From JAJPGZ01 sp038229295 (lineage in GTDB: Bacteria > Verrucomicrobiota > Verrucomicrobiia > Chthoniobacterales > UBA10450), in assembly GCA_038229295.1 (NCBI GenBank), contig JBBROO010000032.1:1-36119 (forward strand): DNA of 36,119 nt, written 5' to 3'. Below the pieces are notes generated by a model. It did not search any database. It was not told the DNA's origin and was given only the letters and a program-made list of their open reading frames with translations. The translations under genes were made by a program, and so were the position numbers. Positions 25,933-32,896 of this stretch are shown in pieces; position 1 is the stretch's first letter; every line of letters starts with the position of its first letter.

Positions 25933-27030
25933 TCAAATTGGCGGTTCGTATTTCATTCCGTGCGCCTCGGCCACGGCCTTGCACGTTAGCTTTCCATCGC
26001 GCGTGTTGATCCCGCCGACGAGCGCCGGTTGTTTCCGGCACGCTTCTTCCAATCCGACATCGGCCAGCAATTGGACATAGCGATAAGTCACGTTCGTTAA
26101 TGCCTGCGTCGCCGTGCGCGCATACGCCGCCGGCATGTTCGCCACGCAATAATGCGTCACGTTTTCTTCGACATAAACTGGATCGACATGTGTGGTCGCG
26201 TGCGATGTCTCGGCGCAACCGCCCTGGTCGATCGAGATATCGACGAGCACACTGCCGCGTTTCATTTTTCGTAACATCGCGCGCGTGATGAGCTTTGGCG
26301 CTTTCGCTCCGGGCAACAAGACGGCGCCGATCAACAAATCGCAATCCGGCATCAGCTCCATCAAATTGGCTTCGCTCGAATACAACGTGTTTGTGCTGGC
26401 CATCGCCAGGTCGAGATAGCGCAATCGCTCAAGATCGACATCGAGAATGGTCACATCGGCGCCGAGACCAGCGGCCATGCGCGCCGCGTTCACACCGGAA
26501 GTTCCACCGCCGACAACGACAACGCGACCGGGCAAAACACCGGGCACACCGCCTAACAAGACTCCGCTCCCGCCGTTGTATTTCGCCAAATAATTCGCAC
26601 CCATCACCACCGACATCCGCCCCGCGACTTCGCTCATCGGTTCGAGCAACGGCAAACGGTTGTTCACCGAAATTGTTTCGTACGCAATGCCGATCACGCC
26701 CGATTTCAGTAACGCATCCGTTAGGGGCCGGCTCGCCGCCAGATGCAAATATGTGAAAAGGATTTGGCCTTTGCGCAAAAGCGGAAACTCCGCCGGCAAC
26801 GGCTCCTTCACCTTCACGATCATGTCCGCGCGAGCGAAAACATCCTTCGCAAGATCGACAATCTCCGCGCCGGCCTTGACGTAATCTTCATCCGGATAAC
26901 CGGAACCAAAGCCCGCGTTCTTCTCTACGAGAACGGAATGACCGCGCCGCGTCAGTTGCTCCGCCACCGAAGGAAGCAACCCGACCCGTTGCTCCTGCTC
27001 TTTAATTTCCTTCGGAACGCCGACGATCAT
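25933..27030 (-). CDS. ald: Alanine dehydrogenase
   Basis: The 365-residue protein catalyses NAD-dependent interconversion of L-alanine and pyruvate plus ammonia. Seen are the N-terminal MIVGVPKEIKEQEQRVGLLPSVAEQL, the substrate-site VKVKEPLPAEFPLLRKGQILFTYLHLA, and the NAD-binding VVVGGGTSGVNAARMAAGLGADVTILDVD. C-terminal parts are GSVLVDISIDQGGCAETSHATTHVDPVYVEENVTHYCVANMPAAYARTAT. Length and motifs are full. It is the last ordinary chromosomal gene before the integron cassette array. Two decamer copies encode its VDL tripeptides. Confidence 0.97.
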   Translation of the reverse strand: MIVGVPKEIKEQEQRVGLLPSVAEQLTRRGHSVLVEKNAGFGSGYPDEDYVKAGAEIVDLAKDVFARADMIVKVKEPLPAEFPLLRKGQILFTYLHLAASRPLTDALLKSGVIGIAYETISVNNRLPLLEPMSEVAGRMSVVMGANYLAKYNGGSGVLLGGVPGVLPGRVVVVGGGTSGVNAARMAAGLGADVTILDVDLERLRYLDLAMASTNTLYSSEANLMELMPDCDLLIGAVLLPGAKAPKLITRAMLRKMKRGSVLVDISIDQGGCAETSHATTHVDPVYVEENVTHYCVANMPAAYARTATQALTNVTYRYVQLLADVGLEEACRKQPALVGGINTRDGKLTCKAVAEAHGMKYEPPI

Positions 27031-27338
27031 ACAGACAGTGATAAGTCACGAGCGACGCGTGACAAGAGAAAACGCAAGATCGACATCCGCGCCTGTGTGG
27101 CAATGTTAAGCAGAGCGGACGCAGTCGCGTTTCTGACTTCGTATTTGCAGACGGACTGAAAAGGTCGTCGAGGTTGACGGAGGACAGCGTGGGATGTGGG
27201 TGGCCCCAGCCTTGAAACGTTCGGATGGTAAGTGAAGAGCGATCTTGGAAAATCTTCGATCGCGAATCACGAGAAGCTGAGCTTGGCGAAAGAAAGTTCG
27301 TTAGCGCGCGTGCGCGCGTTGGTTGCGGTGTGTACGCG
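27031..27338. other. Gene-free spacer between ald and the end of the cassette array
   Basis: Holds one decamer copy (27076-27085) and an alternating GCGCGCGTGCGCGCG run (27304-27318). I see no gene, terminator or recognisable attC remnant. The decamer suggests at least the left part belongs to the old chromosome. Confidence 0.5.
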
Positions 27339-27460
27339 ACCTAACGAGAACAAGATCAGCGACCGCTGGCGGGGGCGCGTGTCGCCGCGAATAAAGTGTC
27401 GAAGTCATCGAAAGCTAAAACGCGGAGCGGCCAGCGGTTCGCTGCATCGCCTGGTTAGGT
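27339..27460 (-). other. attC site 1 (distal-most)
   Basis: Outer boxes GTTAGGT/ACCTAAC. Inner boxes pair GATCAGCGA with TCGCTG(C)ATC, leaving one extrahelical base, followed by a CCGCTGG/CCAGCGG stem. The upstream gene's TAA stop lies inside the box at 27454-27460. Confidence 0.93.
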
Positions 27461-28096
27461 CTTTGGTGGCCACGGAGCTTTGTCGGGCTTCTCATCAATT
27501 GAAACTAGCTTATCGTCGGCAACTTTGAACGTCTGCAAGAGAATCGCGATCTGATCCTCTGGAAGGTTTTGGAAAGCGAAGTTCGTCTTCACGAGGAGAT
27601 CGCCTGAGTTTGTCCATCCTTTTGCAAATGTGAATAGTTTCCTCAACTCGCCGGAGGTGAGTTCCGGAAACTTCTTAGTAACCCGCTGGACAAGATCGTC
27701 GACGTACTTCTCATATGCGTCTTCGGGATGGGCGGGGGCTGCGTCCACGGGTCTCCTGATCGCACGTCCATCACTCAGACGGAAAACCCAAAGATAATCG
27801 CCGCTGTTCCCCCGGCGATTGTCAACGGCGACGTACTTTCCGTCGGGACTCCAAAACGCGTCGAGCAAGAAGCCCATGGTCGGATACTTTGCGATGTATT
27901 GCTGTCCGTTGCGGACAGCAATCGTGAAAAAGCCTTCATTCGGATCGGCACCTGGCAGCGCGCTATGCAGAATCCTGACCGAGTATCGCGGGTCAGATGA
28001 ATACAATTCCTCTGGTGGCTCATCTTCAGCGGCAACCGCTGCTGCAGATAGGAATGCTGGAAGCGCGATAGCTATGAAGATGCGCAGACGTCGCAT
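27455..28096 (-). CDS. Cassette 1: secreted protein with WD40-like propeller segment
   Basis: 213 residues with a signal peptide (MRRLRIFIAIALPAFLSAAAVAAEDE). Residues about 75-115 contain FWSPDGKYVAVDNRRGNSGDYLWVFRLSDGR, typical of a single beta-propeller blade, but the protein is too short for a whole propeller. The C-terminal half is not recognised. The ATG is 2 nt from the attC 2 box, leaving no room for its own ribosome binding site. The stop codon is inside attC 1. Confidence 0.8.
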   Translation of the reverse strand: MRRLRIFIAIALPAFLSAAAVAAEDEPPEELYSSDPRYSVRILHSALPGADPNEGFFTIAVRNGQQYIAKYPTMGFLLDAFWSPDGKYVAVDNRRGNSGDYLWVFRLSDGRAIRRPVDAAPAHPEDAYEKYVDDLVQRVTKKFPELTSGELRKLFTFAKGWTNSGDLLVKTNFAFQNLPEDQIAILLQTFKVADDKLVSIDEKPDKAPWPPKT

Positions 28097-28098
28097 AG

Positions 28099-28222
28099 GC
28101 CTAACGAGAACAAGATCAGCGACGCCTACCGGGAGCGAGCGCCGCTCGTGAATGAAGGGGTTTAGTCATGGAAAATGTAGGGCGAAAAGCGGGTAGGCGT
28201 TCGCTGCATCGCATGGTTAGAT
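28099..28222 (-). other. attC site 2
   Basis: Boxes GCCTAAC (28099-28105) and GTTAGAT (28216-28222). Inner GATCAGCGA/TCGCTG(C)ATC, then GCCTACC/GGTAGGC. Nearly identical to attC 7. Confidence 0.93.
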
Positions 28223-28224
28223 GG

Positions 28225-28536
28225 TTAACTGTTCCAAGAGTAATAGATCGGCTGAGCGAAGATGAAATACGTGGCGATGACAAAAGCAACCTGCATGAGA
28301 AAAGCGAGAATCGAAAGCGTGGTGTCATGCTCATGGAGGTAGCGGAAACCAAAGAGAAATCCAAAGAAGCGTAGTTGATCCGGCATAGAAAACCAGACCC
28401 GATGGCCGCCGAAGCGCTCGTGAAGCTCCGGATGATGATCGCGGATATGGCGGTAGACTGCGACCGTGAACGCGAAGTAGACGACGATTGCGGCAAGGGT
28501 GTACCAGCTGAATGCATACTGGGTGACCGCTACCAT
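28225..28536 (-). CDS. Cassette 2: small membrane protein, two helices
   Basis: 103 residues. Two hydrophobic segments (WYTLAAIVVYFAFTVAVY near the N-terminus and LSILAFLMQVAFVIATYFIF near the C-terminus) flank a loop HIRDHHPELHERFGGHRVWFSMPDQLRFFGFLFGFRYL. Function unknown. The layout, with an acidic/His loop ending in P-x2-LR-F/W-F, resembles cassette 10. The start codon overlaps the last two bases of the attC 3 box. Confidence 0.75.
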   Translation of the reverse strand: MVAVTQYAFSWYTLAAIVVYFAFTVAVYRHIRDHHPELHERFGGHRVWFSMPDQLRFFGFLFGFRYLHEHDTTLSILAFLMQVAFVIATYFIFAQPIYYSWNS

Positions 28537-28657
28537 CTAACGAGACCCAAGATCAGCGACCGCTGGCGAGAGCGCGCGTGGCTGCGAATAAGAGGTGGTA
28601 GCAACCATAAGCTAGAACGCGGTGCGGCCAGCGGTTCGCTGCATCGCCTGGTTAGAT
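28535..28657 (-). other. attC site 3
   Basis: Boxes ATCTAAC (28535-28541) and GTTAGAT (28651-28657). Inner GATCAGCGA/TCGCTG(C)ATC, stem CCGCTGG/CCAGCGG as in attC 1. Confidence 0.93.
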
Positions 28658-28670
28658 GTTGACGTGGCAA

Positions 28671-28946
28671 TCACGAGGAGTGTTTCCGGTAACGACCGTA
28701 CGTCCACATCGTGAATGAATACATGAGGACGCCGAAGAGGAAACCGCCGATGACTGCGCCAACCAATGCTATGCCGACGAAGCGGAGCCAGTCGTGGTGA
28801 GTGTAGCGTGACCACCCGAGGACCGCGAAGATCAGCCACAGCGTGAGGCCGTACATCACGACGCCTTGCACGAGCGCAAATCGCCAGATACCGCGCTCCT
28901 GGATGCGCTGCCATCGGGCGAGTCTCAGCTGATGGATGTCCGCCAT
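28671..28946 (-). CDS. Cassette 3: small membrane protein
   Basis: 91 residues with two hydrophobic segments (FALVQGVVMYGLTLWLIFAVLGW and FVGIALVGAVIGGFLFGVLMYSF) and charged ends (HQLRLARWQRIQERG, YGRYRKHSS). Unrecognised. The ATG is 10 nt from the attC 4 box; attC 3 follows the stop by 13 nt. Confidence 0.7.
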   Translation of the reverse strand: MADIHQLRLARWQRIQERGIWRFALVQGVVMYGLTLWLIFAVLGWSRYTHHDWLRFVGIALVGAVIGGFLFGVLMYSFTMWTYGRYRKHSS

Positions 28947-28956
28947 GCGCTTCTAC

Positions 28957-29064
28957 ATCTAACGAGACAAAGATCAGCCACCGCGCGCATTACAATGGGC
29001 GTTCATGAAAGACTGAGAGCTGGGCATAGGGACGGTCGCGGTTGGCTGCATCGCTTGGTTAGGT
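28957..29064 (-). other. attC site 4 (short class)
   Basis: Boxes ATCTAAC and GTTAGGT, 108 bp. Inner boxes GATCAGCCA/TGGCTG(C)ATC with GCCACCGCG/CGCGGTTGGC, showing a paired change relative to attC 1-3. Confidence 0.93.
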
Positions 29065-29077
29065 GCGTGCCGTGGCT

Positions 29078-29482
29078 TCATCTTGCACGCTCGAAGGAGG
29101 TCGTGTCTTGTAGCGCAGCCGTCCACACGCCCCAGCTGCCGTAGCCACGCATGTCATCCGGTCGCGCTTTTGGGCGGTAGTGGAATGTCCCGACAAGGCG
29201 CGCCTGTCGGTGATCGATCGCGGTGACGTCGGGGACTCCGCGGTACTCGACCCAAATACTGCGATCTACACCGCCCTGCTTCGACGCCGCACGGTCGACG
29301 TAGAGGCAGCTCGTCTCGCTGTCGGTGTAGTAGTATCCCGTCACTGAGACGCGGCGACCGTCATACCTCTGCGGATGAGAGAGGAGATCGATCAAGGCAA
29401 CTGCAGGTGGAGCTGCGCTCGCGACGCTCGAGAGCAGGCTTGCGCTCGCCGCAATACAGATAAAGCAGACGCGTAGGCTCAT
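29078..29482 (-). CDS. Cassette 4: secreted OB-fold-like protein
   Basis: 134 residues from the ATG at 29482. A signal peptide (LRVCFICIAASASLLSSVASAAP) precedes a small beta domain starting VALIDLLSHPQRYDGRRVSVTGYYYTD and ending with DGVWTAAL-type strands (GYGSWGVWTAALQD). The 'I-DLL-P-RYDG-RV-V-GY' pattern is common in OB-fold-like secreted domains. The frame continues upstream into attC 5 to a GTG, which would add an attC-encoded leader MADLVLVRC. The function is unknown. Confidence 0.75.
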   Translation of the reverse strand: MSLRVCFICIAASASLLSSVASAAPPAVALIDLLSHPQRYDGRRVSVTGYYYTDSETSCLYVDRAASKQGGVDRSIWVEYRGVPDVTAIDHRQARLVGTFHYRPKARPDDMRGYGSWGVWTAALQDTTSFERAR

Positions 29483-29484
29483 AC

Positions 29485-29592
29485 ACCTAACGAGAACAAG
29501 ATCAGCCACCGCGCGAATTACGAGTGACGTTCATGAAAGATTGAAAGCTGGGCATAAAGACGGTCGCGGTTGGCTGCATCGCTTGGTTAGGC
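29485..29592 (-). other. attC site 5 (short class)
   Basis: Boxes ACCTAAC and GTTAGGC, 108 bp; inner GATCAGCCA/TGGCTG(C)ATC. Very similar to attC 4, 10 and 15. Confidence 0.93.
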
Positions 29593-30021
29593 CTCCGCGT
29601 GTGGCTGCATGAAAAATGTTGCCGTCCTCTGTGAAGCGAACATCTCACCATAAGTAAACTCGCCATCAGGAAGCTGTGCATATGGAATGAAAACATCCAA
29701 GGCTTCATTCTCGCGCTCAAGTGCAAGCTGAATAGCGTCTGTCTGATCCACCTGTTCCGGCGGAACAATGCGCACGTCAAAGCAGACTCCAGCGGCGCGG
29801 ATCTGGCCTTCCGAAGCCTCGCTGCGGAAATTCGCTGTCATAAGATCAATCAGCTCTTTCGACTTCGGCCGGTCTGACTCTCCTTTGGCCCCAACGCTGA
29901 TGTGCCGCCCATCCGAGGTGATGGAACCGCCAAACGGGTAGAACTCGCCTTGCGCGTCGAGGAGGCGCTTAGCAAAGGGCAGCAGATCGTCGAGGAGCGC
30001 GTTTAAGTCTGGATGCGCCAT
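29587..30021 (-). CDS. Cassette 5: cytoplasmic protein of unknown function
   Basis: 144 residues with no signal peptide or membrane segment. The sequence has an N-terminal helix (DLNALLDDLLPFAKRLLDAQG), then FYPFGGSITSDGRHISVGAKGESDRP and a mixed alpha/beta remainder (DVRIVPPEQVDQTDAIQLALERENEALDVFIPYAQLPDGEFTYGEMFASQR). Unrecognised. The stop codon is inside attC 5. The ATG is 5 nt from the attC 6 box. Confidence 0.75.
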   Translation of the reverse strand: MAHPDLNALLDDLLPFAKRLLDAQGEFYPFGGSITSDGRHISVGAKGESDRPKSKELIDLMTANFRSEASEGQIRAAGVCFDVRIVPPEQVDQTDAIQLALERENEALDVFIPYAQLPDGEFTYGEMFASQRTATFFMQPHAEA

Positions 30022-30026
30022 TGTAG

Positions 30027-30152
30027 GCCTAACGAGAACAAGATCAGCTACGCCTGCCGGGGGGCGAGCGTGGCGCGCAGGTGAAAGGTTAAAGCTACCA
30101 TTGAACGTGGGTCGTGCGACGGGCAGGCGTTAGCTGCATCGCCTGGTTAGGT
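30027..30152 (-). other. attC site 6
   Basis: Boxes GCCTAAC and GTTAGGT, 126 bp. Inner boxes GATCAGCTA/TAGCTG(C)ATC, another compensated pair, then GCCTGCC/GGCAGGC. Confidence 0.93.
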
Positions 30153-30157
30153 CTCTC

Positions 30158-30859
30158 TTAGTGTGGCGTCGTAGTAGGTTGTGGTGCAGCTGGCGGTGCT
30201 GCGGCTGCTCGTGCCTGTGCCGCGGCGCGCTCCGCCTGCTGCTGACGCATCGTGAGCATCTGGATGTGCTGACGAATCTGGAGCGCGCGTTGAGTCCAAG
30301 CATTCTTATGCTGCTGGGTCAGGAAGTCATCCTTCTGAGCGGCCTCTTGCTTTCGATTGCCTTCTTCGTGTCTCTCCTCACGTTTTTCGATTTTGGCGAG
30401 GCGCGCGTCAGCGCGCGTGCCGTGTGAAGGAACGTCTTTGCGGCGGGCACCAAGGTCTGATGGGCCATGCACGGCAGCGGAACCTTGGATGCTAGCGACG
30501 GTTTGCTCTCGCTCATCCATCGCGCTGTTGAGTGCGTCGCAGACAGCGATAGCTGTCGTGAATTGCTCTCTCTCGGCTTCGGCCGCTCTCGCCGACTCGT
30601 CGGCGAGAGCAGCGCGAAGCTGACTAACCTCGGTGCGTGGAAGCGCCGGTCGCTGATCTATCGGACTAAGGATGGCGTCGAGGTGCGCGGCGGTGAACTG
30701 TGACAGACGAGCCGACGGCGGCTGCGGTCCCGCTGGCGCTGGCGGTGCGGGTTGCTGTTGCTGTGGCGGCGGCTTGCCGCCTTTGTGCGGCTTACCGGCG
30801 AATGCCGGGGCGATGAGTGCGATAACGATAACGGATGTGAGTGCGGTTTTTGTTTTCAT
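30158..30859 (-). CDS. Cassette 6: secreted coiled-coil-like protein, paralogue of cassette 7
   Basis: 233 residues with a signal peptide (MKTKTALTSVIVIALIAPAFAGKPH). A Pro/Gln-rich segment follows (about 25-50), then long Ala/Glu/Gln-rich helices (RAALADESARAAEAEREQFTTAIAVCDALNSAMDEREQTVASIQGS; DFLTQQHKNAWTQRALQIRQHIQML). It ends in an Ala/Pro/Thr-rich tail. The helical core matches cassette 7. Function unknown; periplasmic or secreted. Confidence 0.78.
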   Translation of the reverse strand: MKTKTALTSVIVIALIAPAFAGKPHKGGKPPPQQQQPAPPAPAGPQPPSARLSQFTAAHLDAILSPIDQRPALPRTEVSQLRAALADESARAAEAEREQFTTAIAVCDALNSAMDEREQTVASIQGSAAVHGPSDLGARRKDVPSHGTRADARLAKIEKREERHEEGNRKQEAAQKDDFLTQQHKNAWTQRALQIRQHIQMLTMRQQQAERAAAQARAAAAPPAAPQPTTTPH

Positions 30860-30890
30860 GGGGTGTGGAGTTACGAGTGGCGTGCGAGAG

Positions 30891-31014
30891 ACCTAACGAC
30901 AACAAGATCAGCGACGCCTACCGGGAGCGAGCGTTGAACGGAGGTGGAATGGTTTAGTCATGGAAAATGTGGGGCGAACAGCGGGTAGGCGTTCGCTGCA
31001 TCGCCTGGTTAGGT
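30891..31014 (-). other. attC site 7
   Basis: Boxes ACCTAAC and GTTAGGT, 124 bp. Inner GATCAGCGA/TCGCTG(C)ATC, stem GCCTACC/GGTAGGC; nearly identical to attC 2 including the loop. Confidence 0.93.
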
Positions 31015-31563
31015 GCCGGGCTGTGCTGAGACTTGGCGCTCGATGTCGCGCGCTTTCGCATAAAGCTGCTCAATCTGCTGACGTAACTGTGCCGAACGCT
31101 GCGTCCATTGAGCCTTTTGTGTGTTCGCGAAGAACGCGTTGTTCTGCGCGGCCTCACGAGCCATGACGTGCTTGGTGCCGGGATAACCCGAGTCTCGCTG
31201 GGAGCCTTTTAGGCTCGCGACAGCACGCTGCCGCTCATCGACCGCTTGTGACAAAGCGTTGCATAGCGTGATAGCGGCCTGAAATGCTGGCTGCTGCGCG
31301 GCAGGAGCTTTGCTCATGCCGTCAGCGATCGCTGACCGAAGGTCTGCGACCGCTTCCGGGTGCTTTAACCCGGGCGCATCGAGTGGAGCAAGAATGATGT
31401 TGAGCCGTGCATCGAGGAATGGCTGGAACGCGCTGGATGGCAGTGCGCCGGCAGTCAGCGGCTGGTTCGCGGCCGGTGGCTGATACTTCGCGTGTGGCTT
31501 GCCTGCGCGCGCCGGTACAATTGCGATGCAACTTAGGACGAATATGAGTGCGTGACGGTTCAT
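31009..31563 (-). CDS. Cassette 7: secreted helical protein, paralogue of cassette 6
   Basis: 184 residues with a signal peptide (MNRHALIFVLSCIAIVPARAGKPH). The core shares FQAAITLCNALSQAVDERQRAVASLKGS and AQNNAFFANTQKAQWTQRSAQLRQQIEQL with cassette 6, plus the GKPH mature start. The Pro/Gln segment and the C-terminal tail of cassette 6 are missing or reduced. The stop codon lies in attC 7. Function unknown. Confidence 0.78.
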   Translation of the reverse strand: MNRHALIFVLSCIAIVPARAGKPHAKYQPPAANQPLTAGALPSSAFQPFLDARLNIILAPLDAPGLKHPEAVADLRSAIADGMSKAPAAQQPAFQAAITLCNALSQAVDERQRAVASLKGSQRDSGYPGTKHVMAREAAQNNAFFANTQKAQWTQRSAQLRQQIEQLYAKARDIERQVSAQPGT

Positions 31564-31578
31564 GGTGAGCGTGATAGC

Positions 31579-31687
31579 ACCTAACGAGACACAAGATCAG
31601 CGACCGCGCGTGTTACGAGTGACGTTCGCCAACAGTCAAAGCTACGCATAAGGACGGCCCGCGGTTCGCTGCATCGCCTGGTTAGAC
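31579..31687 (-). other. attC site 8 (short class)
   Basis: Boxes ACCTAAC and GTTAGAC, 109 bp; inner GATCAGCGA/TCGCTG(C)ATC, stem CCGCG/GCGG. Confidence 0.93.
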
Positions 31688-32008
31688 CTTCGTTGGATCG
31701 GGGTAGGATGCTGCTTCACCACGTTGGCGGATTCGCTCCTCATATTTCTTCAGTGCGCGATCGAGAGCGTCTTCTAAATCGACGCCAGTCTTGTTTGCGA
31801 CACAGATGACCGAAAAGAGAAGGTCACCCAGCTCGTCTGCCCAATCTCGTGTGGGGGAAAAAGTCGTCGACCCGTAACGCGACGCTTTGAGTGCTTCCTT
31901 AGCGACCTCGCCGAACTCGGACATCGCGTCGAGAAGGCGGTGAGCGACGTCGGCGTCGAGTTTGTGTTCGTCCACGAAATCGGCCACACGACGCTGAAAT
32001 GTTTTCAT
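31682..32008 (-). CDS. Cassette 8: MazG-like nucleotide pyrophosphohydrolase
   Basis: 108 residues from the ATG at 32008. All-alpha NTP-PPase pattern: FVDEHKLDADVAHRLLDAMSEFGEVAKEALKAS followed by WADELGDLLFSVICVANKTGVDLEDALDRALKKYEERIRQRG. The two E-x2-E/E-x2-D sets that bind Mg (EFGEVAKE and DELGD) are present. MazG-like enzymes remove pyrophosphate from (d)NTPs; the preferred nucleotide is unknown. It is the only cassette product with a clear cytoplasmic enzyme family besides the esterase. Its VDL is coded GTC-GAT-TTA, unlike the chromosomal genes. Confidence 0.88.
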   Translation of the reverse strand: MKTFQRRVADFVDEHKLDADVAHRLLDAMSEFGEVAKEALKASRYGSTTFSPTRDWADELGDLLFSVICVANKTGVDLEDALDRALKKYEERIRQRGEAASYPDPTKV

Positions 32009-32010
32009 AG

Positions 32011-32133
32011 GTCTAACGAGACACAAGATCAGCGACGAGGACGGGAGCGCGCTTTCGCCACGGAGAAAGGTAACTAGCTACTTCAAAGCTAGACATCGGA
32101 GCGGTCCTCGTTCGCTGCATCGCCTGGTTAGGT
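32011..32133 (-). other. attC site 9
   Basis: Boxes GTCTAAC and GTTAGGT, 123 bp; inner GATCAGCGA/TCGCTG(C)ATC, stem CGAGGAC/GTCCTCG. Confidence 0.93.
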
Positions 32134-32422
32134 GGTGGACGTGGATCGGAGTGAAGACATGGAGAAACAGAGTCTGGAATGACAAAGCGCCCCGCTGCAC
32201 GCCAAGCATCGAACCAGAACTCTGGAAAAAGGCGAGGCAAAACTGCCAGCGCGCTGAGCAAGAAGCTGCCAAGCGGGAAGTCCGTATCACAACCGCGCTT
32301 CCGCTGCTGACTGGCCCGCAACTCACGAAGCCGATGGAGCCGAGAAGCGCACGAACGACTGAGAAGCGTGGTAGCTATCATCGAGCGAGAACCAGCGTCA
32401 TTGGCAACGGGCGCACACAACC
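32134..32422 (-). other. Cassette 9: no confident gene
   Basis: 289 bp. A minus-strand frame from ATG 32381 runs through the whole of attC 9 to 32013 and would end in attC-encoded residues (NQAMQRT...), so it is doubtful. A plus-strand frame also exists but lacks support. It shares an exact 16-bp word, GGAAGTCCGTATCACA (32276-32291), with cassette 14. It could be a decayed gene, a promoter cassette or an RNA. Confidence 0.5.
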
Positions 32423-32530
32423 ACCTAACGAGAACAAGATCAGCCACCGCGCGATTTACAAGTGACGTTCATGAAAGAGTGAACGCGTGGCAAACGAGCG
32501 GTCGCGGTTGGCTGCATCGCTTGGTTAGAT
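32423..32530 (-). other. attC site 10 (short class)
   Basis: Boxes ACCTAAC and GTTAGAT, 108 bp; inner GATCAGCCA/TGGCTG(C)ATC. Confidence 0.93.
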
Positions 32531-32896
32531 GCATAGCGTGGCTACAAGATGAGGCAGGATAAATATTAGGAAGCTGATAAAGCCGGCATTCCAGATGAGC
32601 ACACACATGCGCATCCGCCGATGGAGAGAGCGTGCTGTCGGGTCGTCTTGCACCCACTGCGGCGTGTAAAACGGCCAGCCAAGAGCGCATCGCTGGAAAG
32701 CCATGCCGCTGCGGAACCAACGGAGTTCGGGCGGACGAAAGAAGAAGCCATTCGGCCGGCCATCTCGCTCCCACGCCTCGCGATGAAATGAGTACTCGTG
32801 GCGAATAAGACGGTCGAGAAAGTAAAAGGAAGCCAGTAGCGCACCTACGAGCGCAATCAGGAATATGGCAGACGCAGCGCTCAACGTGTCATGCAT
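32525..32896 (-). CDS. Cassette 10: small membrane protein, layout like cassette 2
   Basis: 123 residues with N-terminal (SAASAIFLIALVGALLASFYFL) and C-terminal (CVLIWNAGFISFLIFILPHLVATL) membrane segments. They flank a charged loop HEYSFHREAWERDGRPNGFFFRPPELRWF. Function unknown. The ATG overlaps the last two bases of the attC 11 box and the TAA stop lies within attC 10. Confidence 0.75.
   Translation of the reverse strand: MHDTLSAASAIFLIALVGALLASFYFLDRLIRHEYSFHREAWERDGRPNGFFFRPPELRWFRSGMAFQRCALGWPFYTPQWVQDDPTARSLHRRMRMCVLIWNAGFISFLIFILPHLVATLCI

Larger units (their letters stand above)
1109..27085. repeat. Dispersed decamer family AAGATCGACA (at least 40 copies)
   Basis: Left ends of exact copies, strand of AAGATCGACA in brackets: 1109(+), 2145(-), 3011(-), 3027(-), 3947(-), 4567(+), 6550(+), 6565(+), 6810(+), 9269(-), 9953(-), 10827(+), 11604(+), 13028(+), 14102(+), 14298(+), 14785(-), 15113(+), 15460(-), 15500(+), 15743(+), 16921(-), 17375(-), 18092(-), 18342(+), 18405(+), 19076(+), 19166(+), 20070(-), 20265(-), 20915(-), 22018(+), 23689(+), 24280(+), 24756(+), 25373(-), 25388(-), 26431(+), 26851(+), 27076(+). 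Flanks favour C or T before and A or T after. Chance expectation for a fixed 10-mer over 27 kb on both strands is about 0.05 copies. Counted by eye, so a few may be missed. Confidence 0.9.

Noticed and set aside
27304..27318. GCGCGCGTGCGCGCG run, possible Z-DNA or origin feature
   Set aside because: Short alternating run in a GC-rich genome; no AT-rich unwinding region or DnaA boxes seen nearby.
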